Positions 26,685-35,861 of a DNA stretch of 64,000 nucleotides are shown in pieces (positions within the stretch are counted from its first letter, which is position 1; every line of letters starts with the position of its first letter). The notes beneath the pieces were generated by a model that saw only the letters and a program-made list of their open reading frames with translations, was not told where the DNA came from and did not search any database. A program made the translations under genes and the position numbers. The stretch comes from Pseudobacteriovorax antillogorgiicola (GTDB lineage Bacteria > Bdellovibrionota_B > Oligoflexia > Oligoflexales > Oligoflexaceae). The DNA lies in contig NZ_FWZT01000021.1 in assembly GCF_900177345.1 (NCBI RefSeq), positions 62,001-126,000 on the forward strand, given 5' to 3'.

Positions 26685-26706
26685 CCGCCCTATTTCATAA
26701 AATGAG

Positions 26707-27297
26707 TCAGCCAGCGGCGCGGTCGTAGGTTCCTGTGATATCGTCGTCGCTGATGTGGCCCTGATCTTTCAAAATGTCGATCAAGGTCCGACGCTGGAGC
26801 CGAAGCGCCATCTGAATCTGCTGCTCGGAAACCTTCTCAGCTGCCAACAACTCTTCCAGGATTTGATCAGATCGATACCAAGGGTTATCGGACTCCTCTT
26901 TGGGAAATCTTTTTGTCAAACCCCGAAGGATACAGGCTCCGTGAAGGCCTTTGAGAGCTTCGTCCAGCTCCTCGTCTTTGGGAATTTGACCCAGCAAGAT
27001 CCAATTTTTAAGATCATCATGAAGCCGTGAGAGCGCATCAAGTAGCTTTTCGCTTACTTTAATCCTCCGATCTTGAATGCTGCCAACAGTTGTGGCGAGA
27101 CTCTGGAGGAGGTCGCTAGGGAGCCCGAGGTTATAAACCTTACATAAATGTTTCAATTCGTGAGTAGATCGATACATTTCCTCACAGCTTCTTTGGTTGA
27201 AGCCACTGCGAAGCTTAGCAAGGGCGATCTCCCAGCGGTCGAATGCAAGTTGTGCCTCATCTTTGACATCATCGAATGTGTATTCACGAATAGACAT
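26707..27297 (-). CDS. Protein with an HPt-like helical domain
   Basis: 196 residues, ATG after AGGGG. Residues ~20-115 are helical; the STHELKHLCKVYNLGLP segment resembles the phospho-acceptor helix of histidine phosphotransfer domains (H-x-x-K-H instead of H-x-x-K-G), so His could be a phospho-acceptor. The C-terminal ~140-196 has a second helical unit with repeated Leu and Gln similar to the N-terminal domains of secretion ATPases. It is convergent with the hydrolase gene. The HPt call is tentative. Confidence 0.55.
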   Translation of the reverse strand: MSIREYTFDDVKDEAQLAFDRWEIALAKLRSGFNQRSCEEMYRSTHELKHLCKVYNLGLPSDLLQSLATTVGSIQDRRIKVSEKLLDALSRLHDDLKNWILLGQIPKDEELDEALKGLHGACILRGLTKRFPKEESDNPWYRSDQILEELLAAEKVSEQQIQMALRLQRRTLIDILKDQGHISDDDITGTYDRAAG

Positions 27298-27633
27298 GAT
27301 TTACCCCTTTGTGCCTAGAGAACTTACTCATGAGTTCGGCCGGAGTCAGGCGAATCTTAGGGCACCGCAGAGGCGGGGCGAATCTTAAATGATTGCGATA
27401 CCTTGGAGCAGCGAAATCTGGTTTAAATTCTGCCAGGTGGTAGGAATCCAAGTAAAAAAGCTAATAAATCTCTGATGTTTTAGTAAGGGTCGTGCCAAGA
27501 TTCAGTTTTTTCGCCAATTGGCCGAATCCGATATCGCGAGCTAAAGGCTGAACTGGGGTGGTCCCATTCCATAGCTCAAACTGAAAACGATTTTCAGTTT
27601 GCCACGGGAGGTGGCCTCAAACAAGGACGATCA
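27298..27633. other. Intergenic region upstream of the adenylate cyclase gene
   Basis: No gene is seen over 336 bases. The only structure is the palindrome at 27577-27601 followed by a small GCCAC/GTGGC hairpin (27601-27615) just before the ribosome site of the cyclase gene. Confidence 0.5.
27577..27601. repeat. Perfect palindrome upstream of the adenylate cyclase gene
   Basis: Eleven-base arms CAAACTGAAAA / TTTTCAGTTTG with a CGA loop, 33 bases before the TTG start. The symmetry and short loop suit an operator for a dimeric regulator; no T-run follows, so it is not a terminator. Confidence 0.5.
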
Positions 27634-29895
27634 TTGAGACATTGGTTATTCATCTTAATCTTTCTCATCGCACCAAGCTTGGTAAAGGGAAGCACTGAGC
27701 CTTCTTATGAACTAAGCGAATATCGGCTTATGGTTGAAAATCTGCCTGAATTCTCTATCCGAGATGTGATGCTCAGCCAGCCCAACGAGTGGAGCCCACT
27801 ACCATCCAATCGTATCCAGCGGGGCCTGAATCCTGAAGCTAGCTGGGTCGCCGTTGACGTTAAGAATCTAAACGCTGAGCCATTGGAAATGGTGCTCTAC
27901 TTCGATCGATCGAATCTAGACCGTGTTTCGTTTAACCAGACAAGCCGGGGACAAGTGATTCATAGTATGCTGTCTGGAGACACCCTACCATTTGCAAATC
28001 GGCCGCTCGCCAGTCACCTTATAGGCTTTCCGTTTGAGCTTAAGGGACTAGAAGAGCAAACCCTGTACTTTCAAGTGACCACTGCTGGGGCTCATAATTA
28101 CGGGGTTTTTCTATTGGATCGAGATGAATTCTACGATCGCCTGCTGCTCCAGAATCTTGTATTCGGCGCTTTTTTTGGTATGCAAGGGCTCTTAGCTATC
28201 TATAACTTTTTTGTGTATCTGATCAGTCGCGATCGCAATAACTTATATTTTATCGGGTTTATCATTTCCACTATCTTCTTACAAGTTGCCTTGGAGGGAT
28301 GGGGATTCAAATATCTTTGGTCAGAAAGTATGTGGCTTCAGGAGCATATGGTTTCAACGTTAGCGCCCGTATTCTATCTATTTCTATTTCTATTTCTATC
28401 TGAGTTCTTAAGCTTGAGGCGCAATTCCGTGAAAGGATTCTTACTATGTTGGGGAGTGGTCCTCGTTCAAGTTGCCACTGCGCTAGCAACAATCTTCCTT
28501 GATGCCTTTAACTCTGCTGAGTTTGGGGTGGGCATCATGATTTTTAGTTCGATCTCTGGGTTTGCTTTTATTCCTGCTATCCTTAAGCAACAGAAACCAG
28601 CTTACTTCCTAATGGGGTGGCTATTTGTGATCGTGGCATCAGGAGTGGCAGTGACCCATACGGCAGGGATTTTTATGGGTCCCTGGAATATAAATCATGT
28701 TTATCGAAGCCTTTTGTGCGGCTCCCTGATCTCGTTTTCTTTTGCGCTAGCAGAACGCATGAGTAAGGCTCGCGAAGATCGCCGCCTTCTCAAAGAGGTG
28801 CTTGCAGGGCAGGTTCCTAAAACAGTTCTCAACGAACTTCTAGATCACCCTGATCACCTTAATCTTGAAGGAACAGAAAAAACAGTCACGATCATGTTTC
28901 TAGACATTGTCGGATTTTCTCACTCATCGAGCCTGCTCAAGCCAAAGGAAGCTTTTGCGGAACTAAAAGATCACTTGAACGATATCAAAGAGGTTATCCG
29001 AAAATATGGTGGCACTATCGATCGATCATTAGGCGACGGTATCCTCTGCTTCTTCGGTTATGCCCTGAATGGTAGGGATCAGTCTGATCATGCGAGTATG
29101 GCATTCAGAGCGGCTTCCGATATTCAGCGTCAGTCCGTTCAAAAAATATTAGATCGTTCACGGCGAGGGAAGGCGGTTTTCCCGTTTCGCATAGGAATCA
29201 ATACTGATAAGGTTTTTATTGGTAATCTTGGCGATCAGCATAAGATCGACTACACGATGATAGGCAATGCGGTGAACTTTGCAAGTCGCCTTGAAAGCGC
29301 ATGCAACCCATTTAAGATCATGATCAGTACGACGACTAAGAATCTTCTGAATCAATACGAATACAAAGAAGAGGCTCTTAATAAAATTCTAGTGAAGATG
29401 AAACACTTTCGAAACCTACAAGAGGCCTATGAATACAATCTGTATTTTAACAACAATGAACCGATCATCGAAGCGGAGAAGATCTACTGGAGCTTTGTGG
29501 GCTACTCGACCCGAGAACTAAGATATCGACTATCGAATCCAGGTGACATCTTCATCGAATCAGAAGTTGGCAGATTCGAGGTAGTCGACTTTTCAGAATC
29601 TGGCTTTGGCGTGATCGGCGACAACTTTCTGGGCCGCGGGGTTAATTTCTTAGCGCGACTCACAAACGTGGACAATCGGCTATCGCAGCTTTTGGATCAG
29701 CAATCCCTATCTAAAGTCAATCTAGAAGTATGTTGGGCAAGACCTTCGGGCACAAGGTTTAAACATGGTCTAAAATTAACGGGTCTTAATTCTAAGCAGA
29801 TCGAATACATCAATTATAGCATTAGGCGTTTGTTCAATACCGCTGAACTCAATCCTCAAGAGTCACCTTCTCAAATCGATAAAGGTTCAGCCTAA
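27634..29895 (+). CDS. Membrane class III adenylate cyclase with 7TMR-DISM sensor and C-terminal PilZ-like domain
   Basis: 753 residues; TTG start behind AAGGA. Order: signal peptide (~1-20); periplasmic 7TMR-DISM extracellular domain (~25-165); seven predicted membrane helices (~175-375); a class III cyclase domain (~410-595) with the first metal Asp in IMFLDIVGFS, the second in LGDGILCFFG, and GNAVNFASRLE carrying the transition-state Asn and Arg; and a C-terminal PilZ-like unit (~630-735) with EVVDFSESGFGV (DxSxxG). The product is probably cAMP, triggered by a periplasmic ligand; the PilZ-like end suggests c-di-GMP input, though its arginine motif (RYRL region) is weak. Confidence 0.87.
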   Translation: MRHWLFILIFLIAPSLVKGSTEPSYELSEYRLMVENLPEFSIRDVMLSQPNEWSPLPSNRIQRGLNPEASWVAVDVKNLNAEPLEMVLYFDRSNLDRVSFNQTSRGQVIHSMLSGDTLPFANRPLASHLIGFPFELKGLEEQTLYFQVTTAGAHNYGVFLLDRDEFYDRLLLQNLVFGAFFGMQGLLAIYNFFVYLISRDRNNLYFIGFIISTIFLQVALEGWGFKYLWSESMWLQEHMVSTLAPVFYLFLFLFLSEFLSLRRNSVKGFLLCWGVVLVQVATALATIFLDAFNSAEFGVGIMIFSSISGFAFIPAILKQQKPAYFLMGWLFVIVASGVAVTHTAGIFMGPWNINHVYRSLLCGSLISFSFALAERMSKAREDRRLLKEVLAGQVPKTVLNELLDHPDHLNLEGTEKTVTIMFLDIVGFSHSSSLLKPKEAFAELKDHLNDIKEVIRKYGGTIDRSLGDGILCFFGYALNGRDQSDHASMAFRAASDIQRQSVQKILDRSRRGKAVFPFRIGINTDKVFIGNLGDQHKIDYTMIGNAVNFASRLESACNPFKIMISTTTKNLLNQYEYKEEALNKILVKMKHFRNLQEAYEYNLYFNNNEPIIEAEKIYWSFVGYSTRELRYRLSNPGDIFIESEVGRFEVVDFSESGFGVIGDNFLGRGVNFLARLTNVDNRLSQLLDQQSLSKVNLEVCWARPSGTRFKHGLKLTGLNSKQIEYINYSIRRLFNTAELNPQESPSQIDKGSA

Positions 29896-30032
29896 ATTTG
29901 TGAGGTCTAGTCGGTGATGCAGATCGACTTGCCTTTGGTTTTTCCTTCATACCTTTGATACTCCATTTACTTTTCAGCAACTCCTCTCTATCATGGCTCA
30001 AAACTCGAAATGTATTCTACAGAGGTCAAGCC

Positions 30033-30224
30033 ATGGTGAGATCAATCGCGCTGATTGTTGTACTATCATCGTTTAGTTTCTCAGTTCTCGGGGCTATGAT
30101 GCGCTCCATCAAGCTCTTAAGCCGCAGTATTGGCGAGCCCCTACGGACAACGATCGAATATCTGTTTGCTAAAGGTGGGAAATCATTCGGACGCCTGCTG
30201 GTTGTGAGATCGTCGTCGGGGTGA
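30033..30224 (+). CDS. Possible small exported peptide
   Basis: 63 residues from an ATG preceded by AGAGGT. A signal-like start (MVRSIALIVVLSSFSFSVLG) precedes a basic segment. No relatives recognised. It could be a real small secreted protein, or chance; the surrounding region 29896-30362 has nothing else. Confidence 0.4.
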   Translation: MVRSIALIVVLSSFSFSVLGAMMRSIKLLSRSIGEPLRTTIEYLFAKGGKSFGRLLVVRSSSG

Positions 30225-30362
30225 TTCTCTTGGATTAATTGTGGCTTTAAGCCTTTAATATAAAAATAGAAATGAGATTCTCTAGACTGAAGGGTGGGTT
30301 AGTCCGAAGAGCATAGTAGCCACTATTTATATCGTTGAGACTACTTTTACTTGGAGAAGTAG

Positions 30363-31346
30363 ATGCATCCAAGACTACACGCAATTTTTGGCTTGTTCCT
30401 GATTTTAGGCTGCCAGGAAAGTTCTTTTTTACCCGGTATCGGTACCGAGAATAAAGAGAGTGAAAGTCAATCCCTAGGGAATGGCAGCCTCGATCAGGCC
30501 GACATCGATCAGGATGTAACAGCTAGCGTCCCGGTGCCGATTACCGGAAGTTACCTCAGTTCCAACATGATCAGAACCGTCGACGCTGGTGTCAATTCGG
30601 AAGCTGAGTTAAAAGTGACCTTGAATCTTCAGGCCGATGCTGAGCCAGGCTTCCTGGAAGGTCTCGAATGGTCGATTGAGCCCAGTGCAACTCAGAATGC
30701 TAACTTAGAATTAACACCCGATCCCGACGACTTAGCATCACGACGGATCTTAGCCAGTCAGGGGACTCTGGATCAATTAATTCAGGCTCTCAATGGGATG
30801 ACCATACGTATCGCTAATGGTGATGTTGAACTCATCAAACAGCAAACTCCCATCATCTGGCGACACTACCGATTCTTTGTGGACTCCATAAGCGGAGTAC
30901 GAACATCTTCAGTGTATGAAATTCGTTTTATTGTGGATGGTGTGGTTCGAGAAAATTCGATGATATCGAATACGGAAGGACTTATTGCTGGAATGGAAGG
31001 TCAGCTATCTGCGTCCTACGGCGATGATCTGGAAAAACCACCTTGGCAAGCTTTCGATAATATACTGGATGACAGTGGTTGGTATGTTCAGGACTCTGAC
31101 TTTGATGGTCAGCCTCCTTTCGACAGCCTCCGATCAGTTTGGATCGGAGTCGACTTTGGGAGTCAGGGCTTGCTTGTCGATGGTGTTGTGTTTCGTTGTT
31201 CCAATGATCTAAATTTCAGTTGTGACGCTGTTCACATGGAATATTCAAGTGATGGGGTTACCTGGCTAGAGATCCCTGGGTCACGTCTAAGCAACATTGA
31301 TGCTACCAGTGAATATACGATGACCTTTGCAAATGAAGCTCCCTAA
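30363..31346 (+). CDS. Lipoprotein with a discoidin (F5/8C)-like C-terminal domain
   Basis: 327 residues, ATG behind GGAGAAG. Signal peptide with lipobox LILGC (Cys near residue 18), Ser/Asp-rich linker (~20-60), a beta-rich middle (~60-200), and a C-terminal region (~205-327) with the discoidin-like pattern: ASYGDD...PPWQAFDN, WIGVDFG and MEYSSDGVTWLEI. Such domains bind glycans or surfaces. It is next to an LPMO and a carbohydrate-binding lipoprotein, so it may act in polysaccharide binding. Confidence 0.7.
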   Translation: MHPRLHAIFGLFLILGCQESSFLPGIGTENKESESQSLGNGSLDQADIDQDVTASVPVPITGSYLSSNMIRTVDAGVNSEAELKVTLNLQADAEPGFLEGLEWSIEPSATQNANLELTPDPDDLASRRILASQGTLDQLIQALNGMTIRIANGDVELIKQQTPIIWRHYRFFVDSISGVRTSSVYEIRFIVDGVVRENSMISNTEGLIAGMEGQLSASYGDDLEKPPWQAFDNILDDSGWYVQDSDFDGQPPFDSLRSVWIGVDFGSQGLLVDGVVFRCSNDLNFSCDAVHMEYSSDGVTWLEIPGSRLSNIDATSEYTMTFANEAP

Positions 31347-31378
31347 AAAACAGAGCTTCATCTACTGAGACACAACGA

Positions 31379-32188
31379 TTACTGACATTCACAAAGATCT
31401 TTTGGGCAAAAACTCGGAACCTGGTTGCAATTTTCATTGCACCATTCAGCGTCAGCCCCTGAAAATGGCTTGGCATTACAGAGAAGCTTAGAAGTTGTCT
31501 GGCTTAACTGGCTAGCTTCATCGTCGCAATCATCTCCAGTTGGAAAACTGGGATTGCCGTTATCTGTATCCGGCGAATTTGAGTCGCCTGGTGTTCCATC
31601 ACCACCGCCATTCGAGCCATTAAAATCCACATCTATGACTTGGTAGAAGGTTGCAGCAGTATCACCCACATCCCAAAGGGCTAGGATAACATGATAGCCG
31701 CTTCTCTCAGGTAGCTGACAGTCATGAGATATATCCGCAGGAGGTTTTGCCATTGCACCGTCGACTACACAGAACGGCTCAAGATCAAACGCCTGTCGTG
31801 ATAAAGGTTCAGATGGATTCCAGTCAGGCTTTGTTAAAAAGTACCTCCAATCCTTGGTCACATGAGGTGCTGTGAAATGCCACGAGAACGTATTGGTTCC
31901 CGATTTGATGGCAACCTTATTCCATCGACCAGGGGACTGTTCGTTAAGCGGAGACCAAGAAGCGCTCGCAGCAGCCGCAATTTGTCCATCGGCTGCACCG
32001 GCTTCGGGAAAACCATCTGGTCCTTCCACACTTTGCGGTTCGTATTGCACAGCACCACAATTTTGATTACTTCCTTCTTTGCACAAAAGTGAGCGTGACT
32101 TAGGCTCACTCATGTAACCATGAGCTAAGGCAAGAATTGGGTAAGATAAGAATATTAGAATGCAGAGTGTATTAAATAGTGTCTTCAT
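31379..32188 (-). CDS. AA10 lytic polysaccharide monooxygenase with a C-terminal Cys-rich module
   Basis: 269 residues from the ATG that gives a clean signal peptide (1-22, ending ALA) and exposes His23 as the mature N-terminus, the first ligand of the copper histidine brace. The second His is in FSWHFTAPH. The [15 protein letters not shown] and FYQVIDVDF segments are typical of AA10. After a Gly/Asp/Ser/Pro linker (~195-225), a short module ends in [18 protein letters not shown], probably a disulfide-knotted binding domain. AA10 enzymes cleave chitin or cellulose oxidatively. It is secreted, and the next gene upstream is a chitin-binding-like lipoprotein on the same strand. Confidence 0.93.
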   Translation of the reverse strand: MKTLFNTLCILIFLSYPILALAHGYMSEPKSRSLLCKEGSNQNCGAVQYEPQSVEGPDGFPEAGAADGQIAAAASASWSPLNEQSPGRWNKVAIKSGTNTFSWHFTAPHVTKDWRYFLTKPDWNPSEPLSRQAFDLEPFCVVDGAMAKPPADISHDCQLPERSGYHVILALWDVGDTAATFYQVIDVDFNGSNGGGDGTPGDSNSPDTDNGNPSFPTGDDCDDEASQLSQTTSKLLCNAKPFSGADAEWCNENCNQVPSFCPKDLCECQ

Positions 32189-32241
32189 TTGCGTCCGTCT
32201 CAAATTAATTAATCATCAGAACATGTTTAGAGTGCGTGAAC

Positions 32242-32559
32242 TTAGAGTAGATCCCAAACAGCTGTCCAGTTGCTTCCGGTTCCAGGCTCAAAACGCCTGT
32301 CCGATGGCGACCATTGCTGACAGTATTGGCTGTAAGGGTAGCGCTTGCACCGATAGACGCGGCCTGTCTTTGGCTGGTATACGACTGTTCCAGGTGAATA
32401 TTCTTGCCTGTGGTCTGGATAAATAAACTGGTGCTCTCGTGCGGAAGAATAAAGAGCAGACTCACTACACTCTTTTTGGGATTCATCAACTTTCTTAGAT
32501 GTCTTGTTTTCACAAGCCCCTAAGATTATGGGGATAGCCATACATAAAAGTAACTTCAT
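32242..32559 (-). CDS. Lipoprotein with a chitin-binding (CBM5/12)-like domain
   Basis: 105 residues. Signal peptide with lipobox ILGAC (Cys16). The C-terminal ~50-105 carries the aromatic spacing of CBM5/12 modules (EYSPGTVVYQ, RVYRCKRYP, ending NWTAVWDLL) with two Cys. It is directly upstream of the LPMO gene (gap ~50 bases) on the same strand, so the two probably form an operon for chitin attack. The CBM identity is moderate. Confidence 0.65.
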   Translation of the reverse strand: MKLLLCMAIPIILGACENKTSKKVDESQKECSESALYSSAREHQFIYPDHRQEYSPGTVVYQPKTGRVYRCKRYPYSQYCQQWSPSDRRFEPGTGSNWTAVWDLL

Positions 32560-32963
32560 TAACTCTACCTCTCACAAATGCTTATTAGCTCAGCCCGAAT
32601 CATGGGCAGATGGATGAGTAAGCAAAAAACTATCCATATGAATTAGGTGATTTAATTAGTGGTTTTAATTAGGTTTGCAAAAGAGTTCGCAGGACTCCTT
32701 GATCAGAGTACTAGTCAGAAGTGTAAAGTCTTTGGGCAGGGAACTGCTAAAAGTGCTGTGAAAATGCTGACGACCAGGTGTTCAGTGACTTGAGAGCAAC
32801 GGGGATTTGAGGCTCTGGAGGACAAGGCAAATAATATAGAAGCTTTACGTCTATATAGTTGAAATCCTTAAGGCGCTACAGAATTGTCAAACAAAAAACT
32901 AAAGCAATTATAGAAAACTCCGAGCAGAACCGTGTAGAGGAATCATACTAGCAAAGATTTAAT
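32560..32963. other. Intergenic region, no gene seen
   Basis: 404 bases between the divergent lipoprotein/LPMO pair and the TPR gene. It contains AT-rich stretches with TTAATTAG-type steps around 32640-32680 that could hold promoters, but no clear terminator, repeat or ORF with a ribosome site. Confidence 0.6.
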
Positions 32964-35861
32964 ATGGTTAGACTGGTCATCCTTTTCTATGCCCTGGTGA
33001 AGAGTGCAGCTCTCCTTGGCCAAGGTGCGCCCGCGTCCTTCGACCCCATACTCCAGCACCAGTTTCGCGTTGACATCGTGAAGCTTCTGGAGATATCTGC
33101 GCTTGAGGTGGACCTAGACAAGATAACAAGTCAAAAAAAAGCGAATCGAGCCTATAAAAGCCTGCTTTCCAATCTGGACTCCCTCGTAGCTGATAAAAAC
33201 CCCAGCGCTAAGAAGCTGCTTTCTGCCTATCAGGATGCAGCAGCTGTTGTTCATTTCTACGGAGTGAACGGCCACCTTTCACGTGCCGAGGAACGTCGTA
33301 TCCAAGCCCGAGATTGGCTGGCAGATTACGCAGAACGTTATCGGGCAAAGTCAAAATCAGATGGCAAAAAAGATATCGCCCGGTACTATCAATTGATTGC
33401 ACAGTACGGTCGTAGCGAGGGTCGGGGTACAGCGGTTACCCAGTTGATCGATCTTAAAAAGAGCTTAGCCAACAATAAGGCTGTGATTGGCAATATTGAC
33501 CTCATGGTTGGCTATTCCCTTATTCTAGTGAAGGCTACCGCCTCTCAAGGGCTAGATTACCTCAAACGGGCACCAAGTTCTTCAGTCTACGGGCGCATTG
33601 CTCATCGCCTGACAGTTGCTATGTCTGAGGCTGGGTTGAACAACGATGGCGATGCCGTGAACCCACCGAATCAGAAATATCAAAAGTCTCTCAGCTACGT
33701 GGTGAACGTTTCAAAAGGAGCGCCCAAAGGCATTCAAATTTTGGTAACGAATACGGCATTTTTTATCTGGTCTGCTTTGAATGGTGGCTTAGATGGCAAG
33801 CCGCCCTTTGATTATGACTCTTTCAAGGGTGTGATTCCGGTTGATGTTTTTCGAGAATCTCAGGCGGTGAAAGCGATTCGTTCAGGGCAGTACAAACAGG
33901 GTTTAGCAATTTATCGCGACATGTCTGACGCTTATCAAAAAGATTCCCGTGGTGTACTACTCGATCGACGAATCTGGCAGATAGAAAAAACCCTTTATCA
34001 AAAAACTCGCGACAGTCAGCAGATGCGAATGGCCTTCCGTTCCATCTGGAAACGTCATAGTAAGGCCAAAAAAGGAGAGCGCAAGGCCTTCTTTGAAGAA
34101 GTCATGAAAGACTATAAAGATATTATTGGCAAGCTTCTAGCCCAGGCTGCAAGCAATGTGCAATTTGCAGAATCGGCAATTGAAGAAACCAAGTTCTTCC
34201 TTAAGTTTCTTAGCTCTAGAAGAGAGTCGTATCCGTTCAGGCAGAGGCTAGCCTTAGTCTACAGACGGAGCAACATGTTTGACAAGGCTGTTGCTGCTTA
34301 TTTAGATCTTGCTAAAGATTCTCCTAATAAAAACTATCTCCTTGCGATCGAAGCACAAAGTCAGATCGCTAAATGGCCCGAAGATCCTCCTTGGCAGGGA
34401 GTTGCTCCTGGTGATCGCAAGGCCCGATTGAAACTTCTCAGTCTGTTTGAACAAATCTTAAAGAGCAATAAGCAAAAGCCTTGGACAGCCTTGGCTCACA
34501 TTGGTCTATTGCATCGGTCTGTAGGGCAAGTGAAGTCTGCGGAGAACCTTTGGTGGAAGTATCTTCAAAAAGATGTGGAGAAAAATCGCCATACCTCAGA
34601 AGCGGCAGGTATGCTTTTCAATGACTATTTTCAAAGCAAACGTTGGGTGAACTTGATCGAGCTGACGTTTCTGAGTATGAAACGCAAGGTTCCTATGACC
34701 AATGGTGGCAAGGGAGTGAACTTCCAACAGCCATTTGCTAGTGCTTTGTTCAATCAGGGCCAGATCGATCTATCTCAGAAAAAGTACAATCGATCAACTA
34801 AATATCTAACCGACTTTGTTCGCTTGTTTAAAAGCGATCCAAGGGTCCCTCAGGCCTACCATGCTCTAGGTTTGGCCTATAAAAACCTTGGTAAATTGGC
34901 TCCTGCCCTCAGCTCTTTTAAAACTTTGGTGGATAAATACCCATCTTACCCTAAGAGAAAGTTTGTCATGCTCGAAGGAGGAAAGTGGGCTGCGCTCAAT
35001 AAGAAAACAATGGAGTATGCATTTTTTTTCTACGGAAAATACCTAAGGGAATACCCTAATGAGCAAGACATCCCTCAGATTCGCCGCAATCTCGCTGAAC
35101 TGTACATGAGCCGCAAGCTATATGGTTGGGCGACTCGTCTTTATAAAGAACAAAGTCTAGCCGCTGGGGTGCCACCGGCTTGGCAGCTCGACGCAGCGAT
35201 CAAATATTTAGAAACCGAAGAAAAGTTTGGTCAGCCTAAGGATGCTGTGTTTGGTGCTAATCGTATTCTGCAACTTGCTAAACATGATAGCGAAGCGGCG
35301 GGCAAGGCCTTTGGCTTTCTCGCTAAGTACGCTTCATCACGAAATGATGTGAAAGCAATGCAAGCACTTGAGCCCAAGCTTCTAGCAGCCGCGCCTAAAT
35401 CAGTGAGCGCTAGGGAGGCCTTAGGGATGATGAAGTTCAAGTTGGCTCAAATATTTACCAAGCCTATTGAAAATAATCAGGCCAACGCTTTTATCAAAGA
35501 CCCCGAAGCCTCCGTGAAGGCATACTATGATCTTTTTCTGAAGGAAAAAACTCACTACGAAGCAGTGTGCCGCATCGGTATCACCCAAAGCTGTGCTCCG
35601 GCTCAATTGAAGCTGGTAGGCTTAGCTCAAGCTACAATGCTAGCAATCAACGACGTGGAAATCGCTTCAACCCTGGGCGAAACGCGAGTTAATGCCTTTA
35701 AGGTATTTAAGCAGCTTCATCTTTCCAAGCTTGAGGAGTCAGCTAAGGCCTATGCTCAGCTTTCCCTAAAGCTGGCCCGTGAAGGAACCACCTCAGCCAT
35801 TTGGAAAACAGAGATCATCAAATCACTAGGGAACAAAACAAGTTTTGGGGTCGCTCACTGA
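32964..35861 (+). CDS. Large exported TPR protein, GltD-like
   Basis: 965 residues. An N-terminal hydrophobic segment (to ~residue 20, ending LLGQGAPA) suggests export. The rest is helical with many TPR motifs, e.g. YRRSNMFDKAVAAYLDLAKDSPNKN and AYHALGLAYKNLGKLAPALSSF (shown in part). The C-terminal region resembles the truncated gene at the left edge of the window. It is probably a periplasmic scaffold, possibly a paralogue of GltD. It stands alone, convergent with the Cys-repeat lipoprotein (7-base overlap), and has only a distant AGAGGA site upstream. Confidence 0.65.
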   Translation: MVRLVILFYALVKSAALLGQGAPASFDPILQHQFRVDIVKLLEISALEVDLDKITSQKKANRAYKSLLSNLDSLVADKNPSAKKLLSAYQDAAAVVHFYGVNGHLSRAEERRIQARDWLADYAERYRAKSKSDGKKDIARYYQLIAQYGRSEGRGTAVTQLIDLKKSLANNKAVIGNIDLMVGYSLILVKATASQGLDYLKRAPSSSVYGRIAHRLTVAMSEAGLNNDGDAVNPPNQKYQKSLSYVVNVSKGAPKGIQILVTNTAFFIWSALNGGLDGKPPFDYDSFKGVIPVDVFRESQAVKAIRSGQYKQGLAIYRDMSDAYQKDSRGVLLDRRIWQIEKTLYQKTRDSQQMRMAFRSIWKRHSKAKKGERKAFFEEVMKDYKDIIGKLLAQAASNVQFAESAIEETKFFLKFLSSRRESYPFRQRLALVYRRSNMFDKAVAAYLDLAKDSPNKNYLLAIEAQSQIAKWPEDPPWQGVAPGDRKARLKLLSLFEQILKSNKQKPWTALAHIGLLHRSVGQVKSAENLWWKYLQKDVEKNRHTSEAAGMLFNDYFQSKRWVNLIELTFLSMKRKVPMTNGGKGVNFQQPFASALFNQGQIDLSQKKYNRSTKYLTDFVRLFKSDPRVPQAYHALGLAYKNLGKLAPALSSFKTLVDKYPSYPKRKFVMLEGGKWAALNKKTMEYAFFFYGKYLREYPNEQDIPQIRRNLAELYMSRKLYGWATRLYKEQSLAAGVPPAWQLDAAIKYLETEEKFGQPKDAVFGANRILQLAKHDSEAAGKAFGFLAKYASSRNDVKAMQALEPKLLAAAPKSVSAREALGMMKFKLAQIFTKPIENNQANAFIKDPEASVKAYYDLFLKEKTHYEAVCRIGITQSCAPAQLKLVGLAQATMLAINDVEIASTLGETRVNAFKVFKQLHLSKLEESAKAYAQLSLKLAREGTTSAIWKTEIIKSLGNKTSFGVAH

